Assembly (NCBI RefSeq): GCF_029960785.1
Contig: NZ_JASBQE010000053.1
Coordinates: forward strand, 18,817 to 82,816
DNA from: Polyangium sp. 15x6
Lineage (GTDB): Bacteria; Myxococcota_A; Polyangia; Polyangiales; Polyangiaceae
Direction of reading: 5' to 3'
DNA length: 64,000 bases
Position numbers and translations under genes: made by a program
Part shown: positions 47,753 through 58,376 of the stretch, piece after piece
Layout of the letters: the number at the start of each line of letters is the position of its first letter
Position numbering within the stretch: position 1 is the first letter of the stretch
The notes under the pieces: generated by a model
Told to the model about the DNA's origin: nothing
The model's database searches: none
The model's input: only the letters and a program-made list of their open reading frames with translations

Positions 47753-48836
47753 ACGAGCTGCTCCGTAGGATCCTGTTTTTGCCGCGGCAGGCGTCCACCA
47801 TCGCCGAGGAGATCGACAAGCTCCATTATTTCGTCATCATCATCACGATGGGGGGCGCCTTGCTGGTGACCCTCATCGGCGGGTGGTTTTTGTTCCGTTA
47901 TCGTCGCACGGCCGTCCAGAAGGACCCGTCGCGCCGCATGCCCGAGGCGACGCCGGCCATCTGGCTCGAAGCCGTGGTCGTGGTCGGCCTCTTCGGCATG
48001 TTCATCCTGTGGTGGGTGATCGGATTCTGGCAATTCATGGCCATCCGCGTCCCGCCGGAGAACGCGCTCGAGATCTACGTCACGGGCAAGCAATGGATGT
48101 GGAAATTCGCGTATCCGCAGGGCGCGAACTCCATCGCGACGCTGTACGTCCCCGCCGGGCGGCCCGTCAAGCTGATCCTCACCTCGCGCGACGTCATTCA
48201 CAGCTTCTTCGTACCGGATTTCCGGCTGAAGCAGGACGTGCTTCCGGGGCGTCTCACGACGCTCTGGTTCGAGGCGAAGGAGCCGGGCCGGCACGACATC
48301 CTGTGCACGGAGTATTGCGGCGTCAGCCACTCGACCATGCGCGGCGAGGTCATCGCGCTCGCGCCCGAGGAATACGAGCGCTGGCTGCAAGGCAAATCGC
48401 CGGCGCCGGCCGTGGCGGGCCCGGTCGACCTGCGCCCGTCCTCCGTCACGGATTACGCGCCGCCGGAGCTCGTGAGCATGGTTCGTCAGGGCGAACGCGC
48501 CGCGGCCGAGCACGGCTGTTTGCGATGCCATACCCTCGACGGCACGCCGCACCTCGGTCCGACGTGGGCGGGCCTCTACGGCACGACGATCCGGCTCGAG
48601 GACGGCGGCAGCGTGAAGGTCGACGAGGCGTACATCACGGAGTCGATGATGGATCCGCTCGCGCGCATTCACGCGGGGTATCAGCGCATCATGCCGAGCT
48701 ACCTCGGCCAGATTCGCCCGGCCGAGACGAGCGCCATCATCGAGCTCATGAAGAGCCTGCGTGACGTGCGCCCGAAGCCCGGCGCGCAGGCGCCCTGGGG
48801 CACGGTCACCGTTCCGGAGACGCGGGAGGGGGGGCA

Positions 48837-48840
<4 letters not shown>
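47749..48840 (+). CDS. coxB: caa3-type cytochrome c oxidase subunit II with fused cytochrome c
   Basis: 363 aa. Two N-terminal helices (FVIIITMGGALLVTLIGGWF and EAVVVVGLFGMFILWWVIGF), then a cupredoxin domain with CuA ligands in DVIHSFFVP and CTEYCGVSHSTM (about 185-197), then a C-terminal class I cytochrome c with C257-LRC-H261 and distal Met in RIMPSYLG. The fused haem c is what defines a caa3 oxidase; it accepts electrons from ActE. Start and stop both overlap neighbours (ATGA). Confidence 0.95.
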
Positions 48841-50481
<1,641 letters not shown>

Positions 50482-50504
<23 letters not shown>

Positions 50505-51114
50505 GCAATTCGAGACCCTCGAGAAGCAAGACCACGCCGCGCGGCTCGCGATGTGGATGTTCCTGGGCAGCGAGACGCTGCTCTTCGGGGCTCTCTTCGC
50601 GTCCTACGGGTATTACCGCGGGATGTACCCGTCCGGGTTCGTTCAGGCGCTCCACCACAACAGCGTGGCGCTCGGAACGACGAACACGGTCGTGCTCATC
50701 ACGTCGAGCTTCACGGTGGCCCTCGGAGTCCATTTCATTCGCGAGAACAAGGCCCGCCTCGCCGCCGGGCTCCTCGCCTTGTCGACCGCGTTCGGCGCCG
50801 TCTTCCTCGTGGTCAAGGGCTTCGAGTACGCCCACCACATTCACGAGAACGCGCTCCCCGCCGGGATGTACTCGTTCGTGGATCAACCGCCGGCCGGCGT
50901 GGTCCTCGGGTATACGCTCTACTGGTTCATGACGGCCCTGCACGGCCTGCACGTGATCGCCGGCATGATCATGCTCGCCGTGGTCGCCGTGCTCTGCTGG
51001 AAGGGGAGATACGGCACCCATCGCTACGTCGCCGTCGAGAACGTCGGTCTGTACTGGCACCTCGTCGACGTCGTCTGGATTTTCCTCTGGCCCCTCTTCT
51101 ACCTCACGGATTGA
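50482..51114 (+). CDS. coxC: Cytochrome c oxidase subunit III
   Basis: 210 aa, GTG start with GAGGAGG upstream inside the coxA 3' end. Five helices, beginning with the amphipathic N-terminus KQDHAARLAMWMFLGSETLLF and including FTVALGVHF, AVFLVVKGFEY, FMTALHGLHVIAGMIMLAV and the terminal GLYWHLVDVVWIFLWPLFYL, all standard subunit III features of the short (five-helix) type. No redox cofactor; stabilises the active site and lipid access. Confidence 0.93.
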
Positions 51115-51122
51115 GAGGCGAC

Positions 51123-51443
51123 ATGATCAGCGCGCACGTCACCACACCCAAGCTCATCGGCTCGTGGATCGCCCTGCTCGTGCTGACGTTCCTGTCGTTC
51201 GGGATCTCGCTCCTCGGCCTCGGCGAGGCGGAGCTCTTCATTGCGCTCTCGATCTCGGTCGTGAAGACGTTCGTCGTGCTGTTCATCTTCATGCACCTCG
51301 TCGAGCAGCGCTTCGCGAACAGGCTCATCGTCATTCTGACGTTTCTGTTCATCGCGTTGCTCGTCGCGCTCACGGTCGCCGATCCCCTGACCCGCAAGAC
51401 GTTCCCGCCGAGGCCCGACCCCGCCGCGAACCCCTATCCGTGA
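51123..51443 (+). CDS. coxD: Cytochrome c oxidase subunit IV-like protein
   Basis: 106 aa, three helices (WIALLVLTFLSFGISLLGLG, LFIALSISVVKTFVVLFIFM, LIVILTFLFIALLVALTVAD), matching the prokaryotic subunit IV/CtaF family in size and arrangement (KTFVVLFIFMHLVEQR). Ribosome-binding GAGAGG lies four bases ahead of the ATG. Last gene of the ACIII-caa3 operon; the convergent bpt gene ends ten bases further on. Confidence 0.9.
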   Translation: MISAHVTTPKLIGSWIALLVLTFLSFGISLLGLGEAELFIALSISVVKTFVVLFIFMHLVEQRFANRLIVILTFLFIALLVALTVADPLTRKTFPPRPDPAANPYP

Positions 51444-51453
51444 GCCGCGGAAT

Positions 51454-52191
51454 TCATTCCTCGGCCCGCGTCCAGCGCGGCGCTTCTCCGTCCGCGGGCA
51501 AACGCGGCAGGATCTCCTGCGGGTGGAACGCCGCCTTGTAACGCAAGGACGGGCAGCCCGCGACGCGATATCCGAGATAGACCCAAGGTTTGCCCTGCCT
51601 CTGGGCGATCTCCACGAGCGCGAGCACGTTGCCCACGCCGGGCGAGCGCCAGGCATAGGCGGGGTCGTAAAAACAATACACCGCGCTCCAGGCGCGTGGC
51701 GTCTCGTCGCAGATGCCGATCGCCACGAGGCGCCCGCCGGCCTCGTCGTCGTAATACGCGACCTCGCGCGCGGACGGGTGCGGAAATGCGAATTGATAGA
51801 AATAATCGCGCGAGGTCAGCTTGCCCGGCGTCCATTCCCGCGCGCTCTCCCGGTCGGCGTGCCAGGTGTGATACAGCGCGATCCGATCCGCGTCGACGCG
51901 CGGCGGCCCGACCACGACACGAAATTCCGCGCCGCGATTGCGCGCGCGGCGCTGGCTGCGGCTCGGCTTGAACTCGCTCGCGAGGATACGCGTCGGGACA
52001 CACTCGGCGCAGGACGGGCACACGGGGCGGAAGTAATCGGGGCCGAAGCGACGGACGCCTCGCTCGAGCAGGGTGTCGAGCTCCTCGGGATCGACGTCGA
52101 GCAGGATGTGATGTTCGAGCGACGCGCGCTCCGGCGGGATGTACGAGCAGGCGCGCGGGGGTTCGACGATGTGCTGGATCAGGCGGGCCAT
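51454..52191 (-). CDS. bpt: Aspartate/glutamate leucyltransferase (N-end rule)
   Basis: 245 aa, cytoplasmic. Bpt/ATE family: C15 and the CPSCAEC cluster (C58, C61, C64) in the N-terminal domain, then the GNAT-like transferase part RDYFYQFAFPHPSAREVAYYDD, GVGNVLALVEIAQRQGKPWVYLGYRVAGCPSLRYKA. It attaches leucine from Leu-tRNA to N-terminal Asp or Glu so that ClpS/ClpAP degrade the protein. Not functionally related to the oxidase operon it converges with. Confidence 0.93.
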   Translation of the reverse strand: MARLIQHIVEPPRACSYIPPERASLEHHILLDVDPEELDTLLERGVRRFGPDYFRPVCPSCAECVPTRILASEFKPSRSQRRARNRGAEFRVVVGPPRVDADRIALYHTWHADRESAREWTPGKLTSRDYFYQFAFPHPSAREVAYYDDEAGGRLVAIGICDETPRAWSAVYCFYDPAYAWRSPGVGNVLALVEIAQRQGKPWVYLGYRVAGCPSLRYKAAFHPQEILPRLPADGEAPRWTRAEE

Positions 52192-52285
52192 GGACGCGAT
52201 CGGGCTCGGCTGCAGTGTCGCACGGACGGATAGCGCTTCACCAGAGGCCGCTCACGCGAGAACGCAGAACAGTTCGCCTGGCCGA

Positions 52286-52310
52286 GAGGGGGACGCTAGG
52301 CGTCCCCCTC
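52286..52310 (-). terminator. Hairpin terminator after the M61-like gene
   Basis: Perfect 11-base stem GAGGGGGACGC / GCGTCCCCCTC with three-base loop, beginning 18 bases past the stop at 52328. No T-run follows, but no other gene-related role is apparent. Confidence 0.6.
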
Positions 52311-52327
52311 GGGACCGACCGGCTGCT

Positions 52328-54118
52328 TTATTGGGTGCACTTTTCGTCGGGCACGTCCTTGCGCCGCGACCAGCCACGGCCGCTCGCAGAGGGCCCGGCA
52401 GGCCGGTATTTCGCCGTGATCCGGTCGTCACCCCGCTGCACGACGATCGTCACCGGCACGTCGCTCCGCCCCGCCGAGGTCAAGCCCTCGACGAGCTCGT
52501 CGCCCTCGCGCAAGCCCGCCTTCGCCGCGGGTCCGTCCGGACGAACCCCCACGAGCACGGGCGGGGTCTTCGCGCGCGTCGCGACCTCGTCGAAGCCGAG
52601 GTCGTATCGCTCGTAGCGCCGCGTTTCCCTGCGGAAACAAGGGCCGAGCGCGCTGTCGGGCAGATCGAGCTTGCCCCCGCGCTCGATCGCCTCGGCGAAG
52701 ACGTCGGCCTCGGCCGGGCCGATCTCGGCCGTGAGGGCAGAGATCCACGCCGAGACGGGCAGCGGCCCGCGTCGCTCCTTGGCCTTCGCGTAGAGCGCGC
52801 GCAGGACCTCCTGGAGGCTCTTCTGGCCGCCGCTCTTCGCCCGGATCGCCGCGTCGACGTGCAGCGCGTAGAGCGCCCCGCGCGCGACGAGCAGCGGCAC
52901 GACGCCGGGCTCGCGGAAGCTCTTCGCGAGCGCCGCGTTCCCCTCCTTGGCGCGGGGCGACGTCGCGATCACGGACTCGAGCCCGTTCACCTCGTCGGCC
53001 ACTTCGAGCGGCGTGACGAGGCCGAACCGAAAGAGCATGTCCCGCGCGAGGTGACGCACGACGCCCTCGGCGAACCACGCGCCTTCGGCCTGTCGCGCGG
53101 GATCTTCGGGCCCGATCCAGAGCCGCTCGCCGACCCATGCGCGGAGCATCTCCACCGAGGTCGCGATGCGCAGCGGGCCGGACCAGGGTTCGCCCACGGC
53201 GACGTGCAGGAGCACGCTGCGCGTGCGTCGCGCCGCGACGAACCGGCCGACGGGGCCGGGCTCGGGCACGATGAGGAACGTCTGCGGGATCGGGCTGCGC
53301 TCGCCGAAGAGCTCGCCTGCGGCGGTGCGGAACGCGGCCGTGTCCGCGGAGACGGGGCGCGGATCGAAGGCCGTGTAGCCGAACCACGCGGCCTCGTCGT
53401 GCCCCTCGAGCGTGTCGAAGACGGCCGTGCCCATGCGGCCCGTGACCATCACCGCGCCGCGCAGCTCGTCCGCGGTCGCGTTCACCTCGCGCGACGCGCC
53501 GATGCCGAAGCTCGTGGCCGCGCCGCTCACGGATGCGCCGCTCTCCAGCGTACCGTAGGGGCTCAAATCGATTTCGAGCTTCACGGCGAGGCGCAGATCC
53601 CGCGCGGCGTCGGGCAGGAGGAGCGCGTCGCCGGTGACCTCGAGCCGGTCGGGATCCGAGAGCAGGAGAGGTAGTTTTCCCGGCGTCACGCGCGACTCGA
53701 CGCTGTACGCGAGGCGAAGCTCGCCCTCGGGGGCGCGCGAGAGCTCGATCGTGACGTGATCGGGGTGCGGGTCCTGGCGCGCGTCGATCGGCCCGCGCGC
53801 GTCGCGCGCTTCCTTCATTCGAAAGGCCTTCGGATCCGGCGTGCGTATCGAGAACGCGCGGCCCGGGAACGCATCGGCGCCGCGGAACGCGAGCGTCACG
53901 TCGATCGCGGCCGCCGAGGGGACGGGGCGGATCGTGACGTCGAGGCCGGGTCCTTCGCGGGTCGTGGAAGCCGCCGGTGACGCGGGGATGGGTTTGGCGC
54001 CGGAGGTTTTCGCGCTCTCGTTCGTGGGCTCGGGGCAGCGGGAAGGCGCGTTCGGCGGAGGCGTCGTGCAAGCGGCGGCGGCGAGGACGAGCGCGAGGAC
54101 GAACGACCGGGAGCGCAT
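52328..54118 (-). CDS. M61-peptidase-like PDZ lipoprotein without catalytic HExxH
   Basis: 596 aa. Lipobox AAAC. The layout matches glycyl-aminopeptidase (M61)-type proteins: an N-terminal beta domain, a central metalloprotease-like helical domain, and a C-terminal PDZ domain (LVGVRPDGPAAKAGLREGDELVEG, about 530-560). In active members HExxH precedes a W..EG motif; here WFAEG (348-352) is kept, but the helix before it reads VEMLRAW (322-328), so no zinc site is present. It is therefore probably non-catalytic, perhaps a binding or quality-control protein in the periplasm. Assignment rests on fold pattern only. Confidence 0.65.
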   Translation of the reverse strand: MRSRSFVLALVLAAAACTTPPPNAPSRCPEPTNESAKTSGAKPIPASPAASTTREGPGLDVTIRPVPSAAAIDVTLAFRGADAFPGRAFSIRTPDPKAFRMKEARDARGPIDARQDPHPDHVTIELSRAPEGELRLAYSVESRVTPGKLPLLLSDPDRLEVTGDALLLPDAARDLRLAVKLEIDLSPYGTLESGASVSGAATSFGIGASREVNATADELRGAVMVTGRMGTAVFDTLEGHDEAAWFGYTAFDPRPVSADTAAFRTAAGELFGERSPIPQTFLIVPEPGPVGRFVAARRTRSVLLHVAVGEPWSGPLRIATSVEMLRAWVGERLWIGPEDPARQAEGAWFAEGVVRHLARDMLFRFGLVTPLEVADEVNGLESVIATSPRAKEGNAALAKSFREPGVVPLLVARGALYALHVDAAIRAKSGGQKSLQEVLRALYAKAKERRGPLPVSAWISALTAEIGPAEADVFAEAIERGGKLDLPDSALGPCFRRETRRYERYDLGFDEVATRAKTPPVLVGVRPDGPAAKAGLREGDELVEGLTSAGRSDVPVTIVVQRGDDRITAKYRPAGPSASGRGWSRRKDVPDEKCTQ

Positions 54119-54227
54119 AGGGGGACGCGAGAATACGGGTTTTCCCCTGGGTTGACGAGGGGCGGCCGGCGCGGCGCGTGCCCCGGGCTTTTGCCCGGCG
54201 AGGAGCTGTGCGATAGTCGTCTCGCGC

Positions 54228-54833
54228 ATGGCCCAGACGAAAACGGATGCACTCCCCCTCGGCGCGGCGGTCGTGATGCTTCTCCTGCCGCAGCGGCCTC
54301 CGCTCTTGCTCGTGGATCGGATCGAGGGGTATTCACGCGCGCCCCGCCCCACGCTGCACGCGTCGCGCGCGGTGAGCGTGAACGAGCCGTTTTTCTCGGC
54401 CGAGCTCCCGACGCCGCCCATGCTGCCGCGGGCGCTCGCGCTCGAGGGCATCGTGCAGGCGGCGAACATCCTGCAGATCTTCGTGGCCGTGCAGCGCGAG
54501 CTCGAAGCAATCGGCCGACACGCCGCCGAGCTCGTGTCGGCGCTGCGCAACGCGGACGTCGGATACCGCCTCGAAACCGGCTTCACGCCGGGCCTCGGCG
54601 AGGACATCCTGGCCGCGATCACGATGTCGGGCCCCGCGCGCACGGGCTCGATCGGCGCGAGCCAGCTCCGCTTCTTGCGCAACGTCTTCCCGGGCGACGT
54701 GCTGAGCTACGAGATCCGGCTCATCCGCGAGGGCGCGGACGTGCAGCATTTCGAGGCCGACGTCGAGGTGCGCGGGCAGACGGTGGCGCAGGGGATGCTT
54801 TCGTTATCGAAGGTCGAGGGGCTCCTGCGATGA
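54228..54833 (+). CDS. FabZ/FabA-like hotdog protein lacking the catalytic His
   Basis: 201 aa. It has the beta-hydroxyacyl-ACP dehydratase pattern LLPQRPPLLLVDRIEGY and FFSAELPTPPMLPRALALEGIVQAAN. In active enzymes the first motif is FFxGHFPxxPVMPG; here the His position is E59 (AELP) while the helix acid E73 remains. The rest (FLRNVFPGDVLSYEIRLIREG) fits the family. Loss of the His should abolish dehydration; it may bind acyl chains or act as a polyketide/lipid accessory protein. Its 3' end overlaps the convergent cysteine-rich gene by 30 bases. Confidence 0.75.
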   Translation: MAQTKTDALPLGAAVVMLLLPQRPPLLLVDRIEGYSRAPRPTLHASRAVSVNEPFFSAELPTPPMLPRALALEGIVQAANILQIFVAVQRELEAIGRHAAELVSALRNADVGYRLETGFTPGLGEDILAAITMSGPARTGSIGASQLRFLRNVFPGDVLSYEIRLIREGADVQHFEADVEVRGQTVAQGMLSLSKVEGLLR

Positions 54834-55484
54834 CGAGGGAGGGGCCTCGGGCGGCGCTGCCTGGGTCTCGAGCGCGAACGCGCACTGATCGTTCAGCGAT
54901 TGCTCCCACGCGGGGAGGAACGCGCCCTCCGTGTACGCGCGGCACTGCTGCCCCTCCGCATCGACGTAGCTCTGCGTGACCTCGGTGAAGGTCGCCTCGC
55001 AGCACGACTCGAAGGCCGCGCCGCAAAGGGATGGCGGCTTCCGGGGCAGGTAGTCGGTGACGGACAGGCCATCGAGGGCGATGGAGAGGTGGCAATAGAC
55101 CTCGGCGCTGATCTCGCCGACGATCTTCCCCTCGCTGCAACAATGAGCGCTGCACTTGGCTGCCATGCCGTGCAGGGTGTCGTAAATGCCCTGGACCGTC
55201 CCGGCGTACTCGCAGAGCGCGCGGGGGTTTTTACGCATTCCCCGTGGCGATCGGCGCGCCTTCGCCATCATGCGCTCCGCGACGCGGTCGAGGCGGTCGC
55301 AGACGTCGGCTTTCTCGACGGCCTCCCTCGCGATGGCGCGCCCGGGCCCGCGGCCCGCCTCGAAGCCTACCTTCTCCGCGAAGCCCCGGTATTTCGGGGG
55401 AACGAAGGGGGGCTCCGCGCGGGCCTCCGGCGCGTGTACGAGGCCGACGATGGACGACGCGAGCATGGCTGCAATGATTTTCAT
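54804..55484 (-). CDS. Exported cysteine-rich paralogue C
   Basis: 226 aa with signal peptide (MKIIAAMLASSIVGLVHAPEARA). Third member of a tandem family: shared elements are the helical VCDRLDRVAERMMAKARR, a Cys-x-Gly segment CEYAGTVQGIYDTLHGM, the dense KCSAHCCSEGKIVGE, and EVYCHLSIALDGL. At least 11 cysteines are spaced like those of the two paralogues to its right, so disulfides outside the cytoplasm are likely. Function unknown; the family is unrecognised to me. Confidence 0.72.
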   Translation of the reverse strand: MKIIAAMLASSIVGLVHAPEARAEPPFVPPKYRGFAEKVGFEAGRGPGRAIAREAVEKADVCDRLDRVAERMMAKARRSPRGMRKNPRALCEYAGTVQGIYDTLHGMAAKCSAHCCSEGKIVGEISAEVYCHLSIALDGLSVTDYLPRKPPSLCGAAFESCCEATFTEVTQSYVDAEGQQCRAYTEGAFLPAWEQSLNDQCAFALETQAAPPEAPPSSSQEPLDLR

Positions 55485-55541
55485 GGGAGATTTTTCCGGA
55501 GTTGCAGGAGGGGCGCCGGACGTGTTCGGAGCCGGGGGCGG

Positions 55542-56120
55542 CTACTCGCCGGTGCAGGCCAGCGAGCGGAACCTGTCCGGGGGATTCGTGCTCATCAGCT
55601 CGCCGCAGGTATTCCGCGCCGACTGGTCGAACTGGCGGCGACACTGCATCCGGGCAGCCGCGCCGCAGACGCGGCGGGGACCCGAGGAGAAACGCTCCAC
55701 CGGAATCGAGAGGCCCCCGAGCGCACAGTACGTATGGGCCGCATAATCGCCCACGGCCCAGTCCTGCTGCAGGACGCAGGTGCGGCAGGAGCTGTCGATC
55801 GCCGCGATCGTGTCGTAGTAGCCGTCGTGCATGCCGCTCATGCGGCAAGCGACCATCATGCTCGTGGTCGGAACCGTGGCCTCGGCGAAGGTGCTACGCA
55901 CGATTTCGCGGAAGTCCCGGAGCTTGCGGCAATTGTTGACCCGGCCCCACGCGCGCTGCAGGAGGCTCTGGCCGTTCTGGTACCCCACCTCGTACATGCG
56001 CTGCAACGTCTCGGTTTCGCAGGCCGGGGGCGGCGCCGCGAAGGCAGGATGCGCGCCCGTCGCGACCAGCGAAAGCATCGTGACACCGAAGAACATACCG
56101 AATTGTCCGCGCTTCTTCAT
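55542..56120 (-). CDS. Exported cysteine-rich paralogue B
   Basis: 192 aa; GGAGGACGAA precedes the ATG. Signal peptide (MLSLVATGAHPAFA), then RMYEVGYQNGQSLLQRAWGRVNNC, CRMSGMHDGYYDTIAAIDSSC, CVLQQDWAVGDYAAHTYC and CGAAARMQCRRQFD. The first of these aligns directly with SMYDVGVANGRSLTERAWDR of the next paralogue. Lies between the other two members on the same strand. Function unknown. Confidence 0.73.
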   Translation of the reverse strand: MKKRGQFGMFFGVTMLSLVATGAHPAFAAPPPACETETLQRMYEVGYQNGQSLLQRAWGRVNNCRKLRDFREIVRSTFAEATVPTTSMMVACRMSGMHDGYYDTIAAIDSSCRTCVLQQDWAVGDYAAHTYCALGGLSIPVERFSSGPRRVCGAAARMQCRRQFDQSARNTCGELMSTNPPDRFRSLACTGE

Positions 56121-56176
56121 TTCGTCCTCCCTCACAGACACAGAACCTCGACAAGGGGGCTCGCCCTGCAATCTCG

Positions 56177-56223
56177 GCGCCGTCTCTGGCTGCGCGAGAC
56201 CCTCGCGCAGCCAGAGACGGCGC
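56177..56223 (-). terminator. Very strong hairpin terminator after paralogue A
   Basis: 22-base perfect stem (56177-56198 pairs with 56202-56223) with a three-base loop, beginning 12 bases past the stop at 56235. It sits between paralogues A and B and is symmetric, so it could act in either direction; a U-rich tail is absent. Confidence 0.8.
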
Positions 56224-56234
56224 TTCCCGTCCCG

Positions 56235-56930
56235 CTACTCCGCGGGCGTGTAGAGCGCGATGTTCATCCGGCTCCAGAGCTCCGCCAGCCGTACCTCCGG
56301 GCCGTCCGCGGGCGCGAGGGCCCCGATGCTGATCGGAGGCGGCGCGTAGCAGGCGTTGTTCATCTCGGCCCTGTACGAAGCCTCGAACATCCCCCGCGTG
56401 TAAGGGCCGCAGCCCGGGTAGCTCTGGGCGGTGGCGAAGAACTCCGTCTGGCAGGTGACCCTCATGTTGATCCCGCAGATCCCGAGGGGCCCTTGAATGA
56501 ACTCGGGCGCGGGGGCGACGCCGTTCAGCGCGATGGAGATCAAGCAATAAAGCCTCGCCATGACCTCGCCGATCTGCTCGCCGTCCTGGATGCACTGGTT
56601 CGTGCAGACATTGTCGATATCGAGGAGCTTCTGGAAGATACCATCGCCGGTGCCGCCGATGCGACAAGCAGCCAGGTTCCCCGAGCCCGGGGGAACGCGG
56701 AGCAGATCCAGGGCATCCTCGATGAGGTCGTAGAAAGACTCGAGAGCGAAGCAATCGTTCACGCGATCCCAGGCCCGCTCCGTGAGGCTCCGGCCATTGG
56801 CGACCCCCACGTCGTACATCGACCTCGCAGAACCCGTGCTACACGCGGGAGGCCGGGCGAAGGCCGCCGCGGAGCCCAGCGTCAGGCCGATTCCCACCAT
56901 TGCACCCAGCAGTCCTGAACGGCACTTCAT
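56235..56930 (-). CDS. Exported cysteine-rich paralogue A
   Basis: 231 aa, signal peptide LLGAMVGIGLTLGSAAAFA. It shares with paralogue B the segment YDVGVANGRSLTERAWDRVND and with both others a Cys-Gly turn (CRIGGTGDGIFQKLLDID) and EVMARLYCLISIALNGV. After the conserved core it has its own tail (CGPYTRGMFEASYRAEMNNAC). Separated from paralogue B by the 22-base hairpin, hence probably its own transcript. Function unknown. Confidence 0.73.
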   Translation of the reverse strand: MKCRSGLLGAMVGIGLTLGSAAAFARPPACSTGSARSMYDVGVANGRSLTERAWDRVNDCFALESFYDLIEDALDLLRVPPGSGNLAACRIGGTGDGIFQKLLDIDNVCTNQCIQDGEQIGEVMARLYCLISIALNGVAPAPEFIQGPLGICGINMRVTCQTEFFATAQSYPGCGPYTRGMFEASYRAEMNNACYAPPPISIGALAPADGPEVRLAELWSRMNIALYTPAE

Positions 56931-57238
56931 TGCACACCCCCACCTGCTCGCCCTGCGAGCGCTTCGGTCCCTCGTCACGAGGCTCTACGGTCTCGCCACC
57001 CGTTCCAGGGCCTTGCCAGCAGATGACGACCCAGCGACCTCTCGCGTGCACTTAAGAGAGGCATCCGTCCCGGTCAACGAGCGGATCTCGAATGTCTCTA
57101 TCGGGCCGTGTGCGCGGAGACGGATGAGGAAATGGCGTCCTCGACGCCGCGGAAGGGCGTGCGGATCCGTTCAGGAGATTCGAGCTCGCGTCGGGGGCGT
57201 GGGACGTCTCCTCGAATCGAGGCGACGTCCGACGCGGC
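56931..57238. other. Intergenic region upstream of paralogue A
   Basis: 308 bases between the paralogue A start and the 3' end of the methyltransferase gene, both on the minus strand. I see no convincing hairpin or -35/-10 pair; the paralogue A promoter should lie here. Confidence 0.5.
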
Positions 57239-58315
57239 TCAAGCTACCCGCGACCGATTCTCTCGCTCGTCCGCCCTTCCCGCGTCCGTGCGCGCGAGCG
57301 GCTTCGGCCTACTCTCCGCGCAATCGACGATTTCCCAATCGATCGCCTCGCCGAACGCGCGCCCGAGCCGCTCCTCGACGACGCGCCTCGACTCGGGGCT
57401 CCGGTCGATCCCGAGGAAGCGACGCCCGAGCCGCGTGGCCACGCTGAGGGTCGTCCCCGAGCCGCAGAAAGGATCGAGCACGACGTCTCCCTCGTTGCTG
57501 GCGGAGAGAATGACACGTTCGAGGAGCGCCTCGGGCTTCTGCGTCGGATAGCCGAGCCGCTCCTTGCCTTTCGCCGCGATCACGCCGATCTCCCAGACGT
57601 CGGAGAGCGGCGGCCCTTTCGTCTCCTCGTCCGAGACGCCCGGCTTCCTGTGCCCGGCCGAGAAATCCGCGCGCTGCTTTTTCGTGCCGAACGTCTTTTT
57701 CGTGGACTCCGCGAGCTCTTCGTACCCGTAGAGCGCGTGGAACGTGTGCTCGTTCGAGGTCTCGCGCGTGTAGAAGAGGAGCACGTCGTGCATGCGCTGG
57801 AAGCGCCGCGCGCGGGCGGGCCAGCGGCGGTAGCGCCAGATGATCTCGTTGCGGAAGCACTCCGGCCCGAAGACCGCGTCCATCAAGATCTTCAGGTAAT
57901 GGCTCGCGGTGGGGTCGCAATGCAAGAAGACGCTGCCCGTGGCCCGGAGGACGCGGCGCATTTCGACGAGGCGGGGCGCCATCATGGCGAGGTAGGCCAT
58001 CATGTCGCACGGGCCGAGGAAGCCGTGGAGGCCCGCGAGTGCGCGCCCGACGGGCTCGCCCTGCGCGACGAGGGCCGCGAGCGCGCGCGCGGCGGGCTCG
58101 CCCCAGGACCACGTGTCGTCGAACGCGACCGCGCCGGGCTCGTCCGCCGCGACGCCCGTATAGAGGTGGTACGTCCTTCCGCTTTGAAACGGTGGATCCA
58201 GGTAGACCAGATCGACCGAGGCGTCCGGGACGTGCTCCCGCAGGACGTCGAGGTTGTCGCCGACGAAATAGGCGCCGCGGCGCGCGGGCGAAAGGGGCGA
58301 GGGTTGGCTCGACAT
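57239..58315 (-). CDS. DNA methyltransferase, beta class (N4-C/N6-A), orphan
   Basis: 358 aa SAM-dependent DNA methyltransferase. Catalytic motif IV DPPF (40-43: LVYLDPPFQSG) precedes the SAM-binding motif I FCGSGTT (about 278-286: DPFCGSGTTLSVATRLG), the order of the beta class, whose members modify N6 of adenine or N4 of cytosine. TQKPEALLERVILSASNEGD is the usual connecting helix. No restriction endonuclease gene lies beside it, so it is an orphan methylase or part of a split system. Target sequence not predictable. Confidence 0.88.
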   Translation of the reverse strand: MSSQPSPLSPARRGAYFVGDNLDVLREHVPDASVDLVYLDPPFQSGRTYHLYTGVAADEPGAVAFDDTWSWGEPAARALAALVAQGEPVGRALAGLHGFLGPCDMMAYLAMMAPRLVEMRRVLRATGSVFLHCDPTASHYLKILMDAVFGPECFRNEIIWRYRRWPARARRFQRMHDVLLFYTRETSNEHTFHALYGYEELAESTKKTFGTKKQRADFSAGHRKPGVSDEETKGPPLSDVWEIGVIAAKGKERLGYPTQKPEALLERVILSASNEGDVVLDPFCGSGTTLSVATRLGRRFLGIDRSPESRRVVEERLGRAFGEAIDWEIVDCAESRPKPLARTDAGRADERENRSRVA

Positions 58316-58376
58316 GAGGGGGCGAACGGCTCCTAGCAGGGAGCGCGGGCGCGGGCCAAGATGTCGGCGGGGACGT

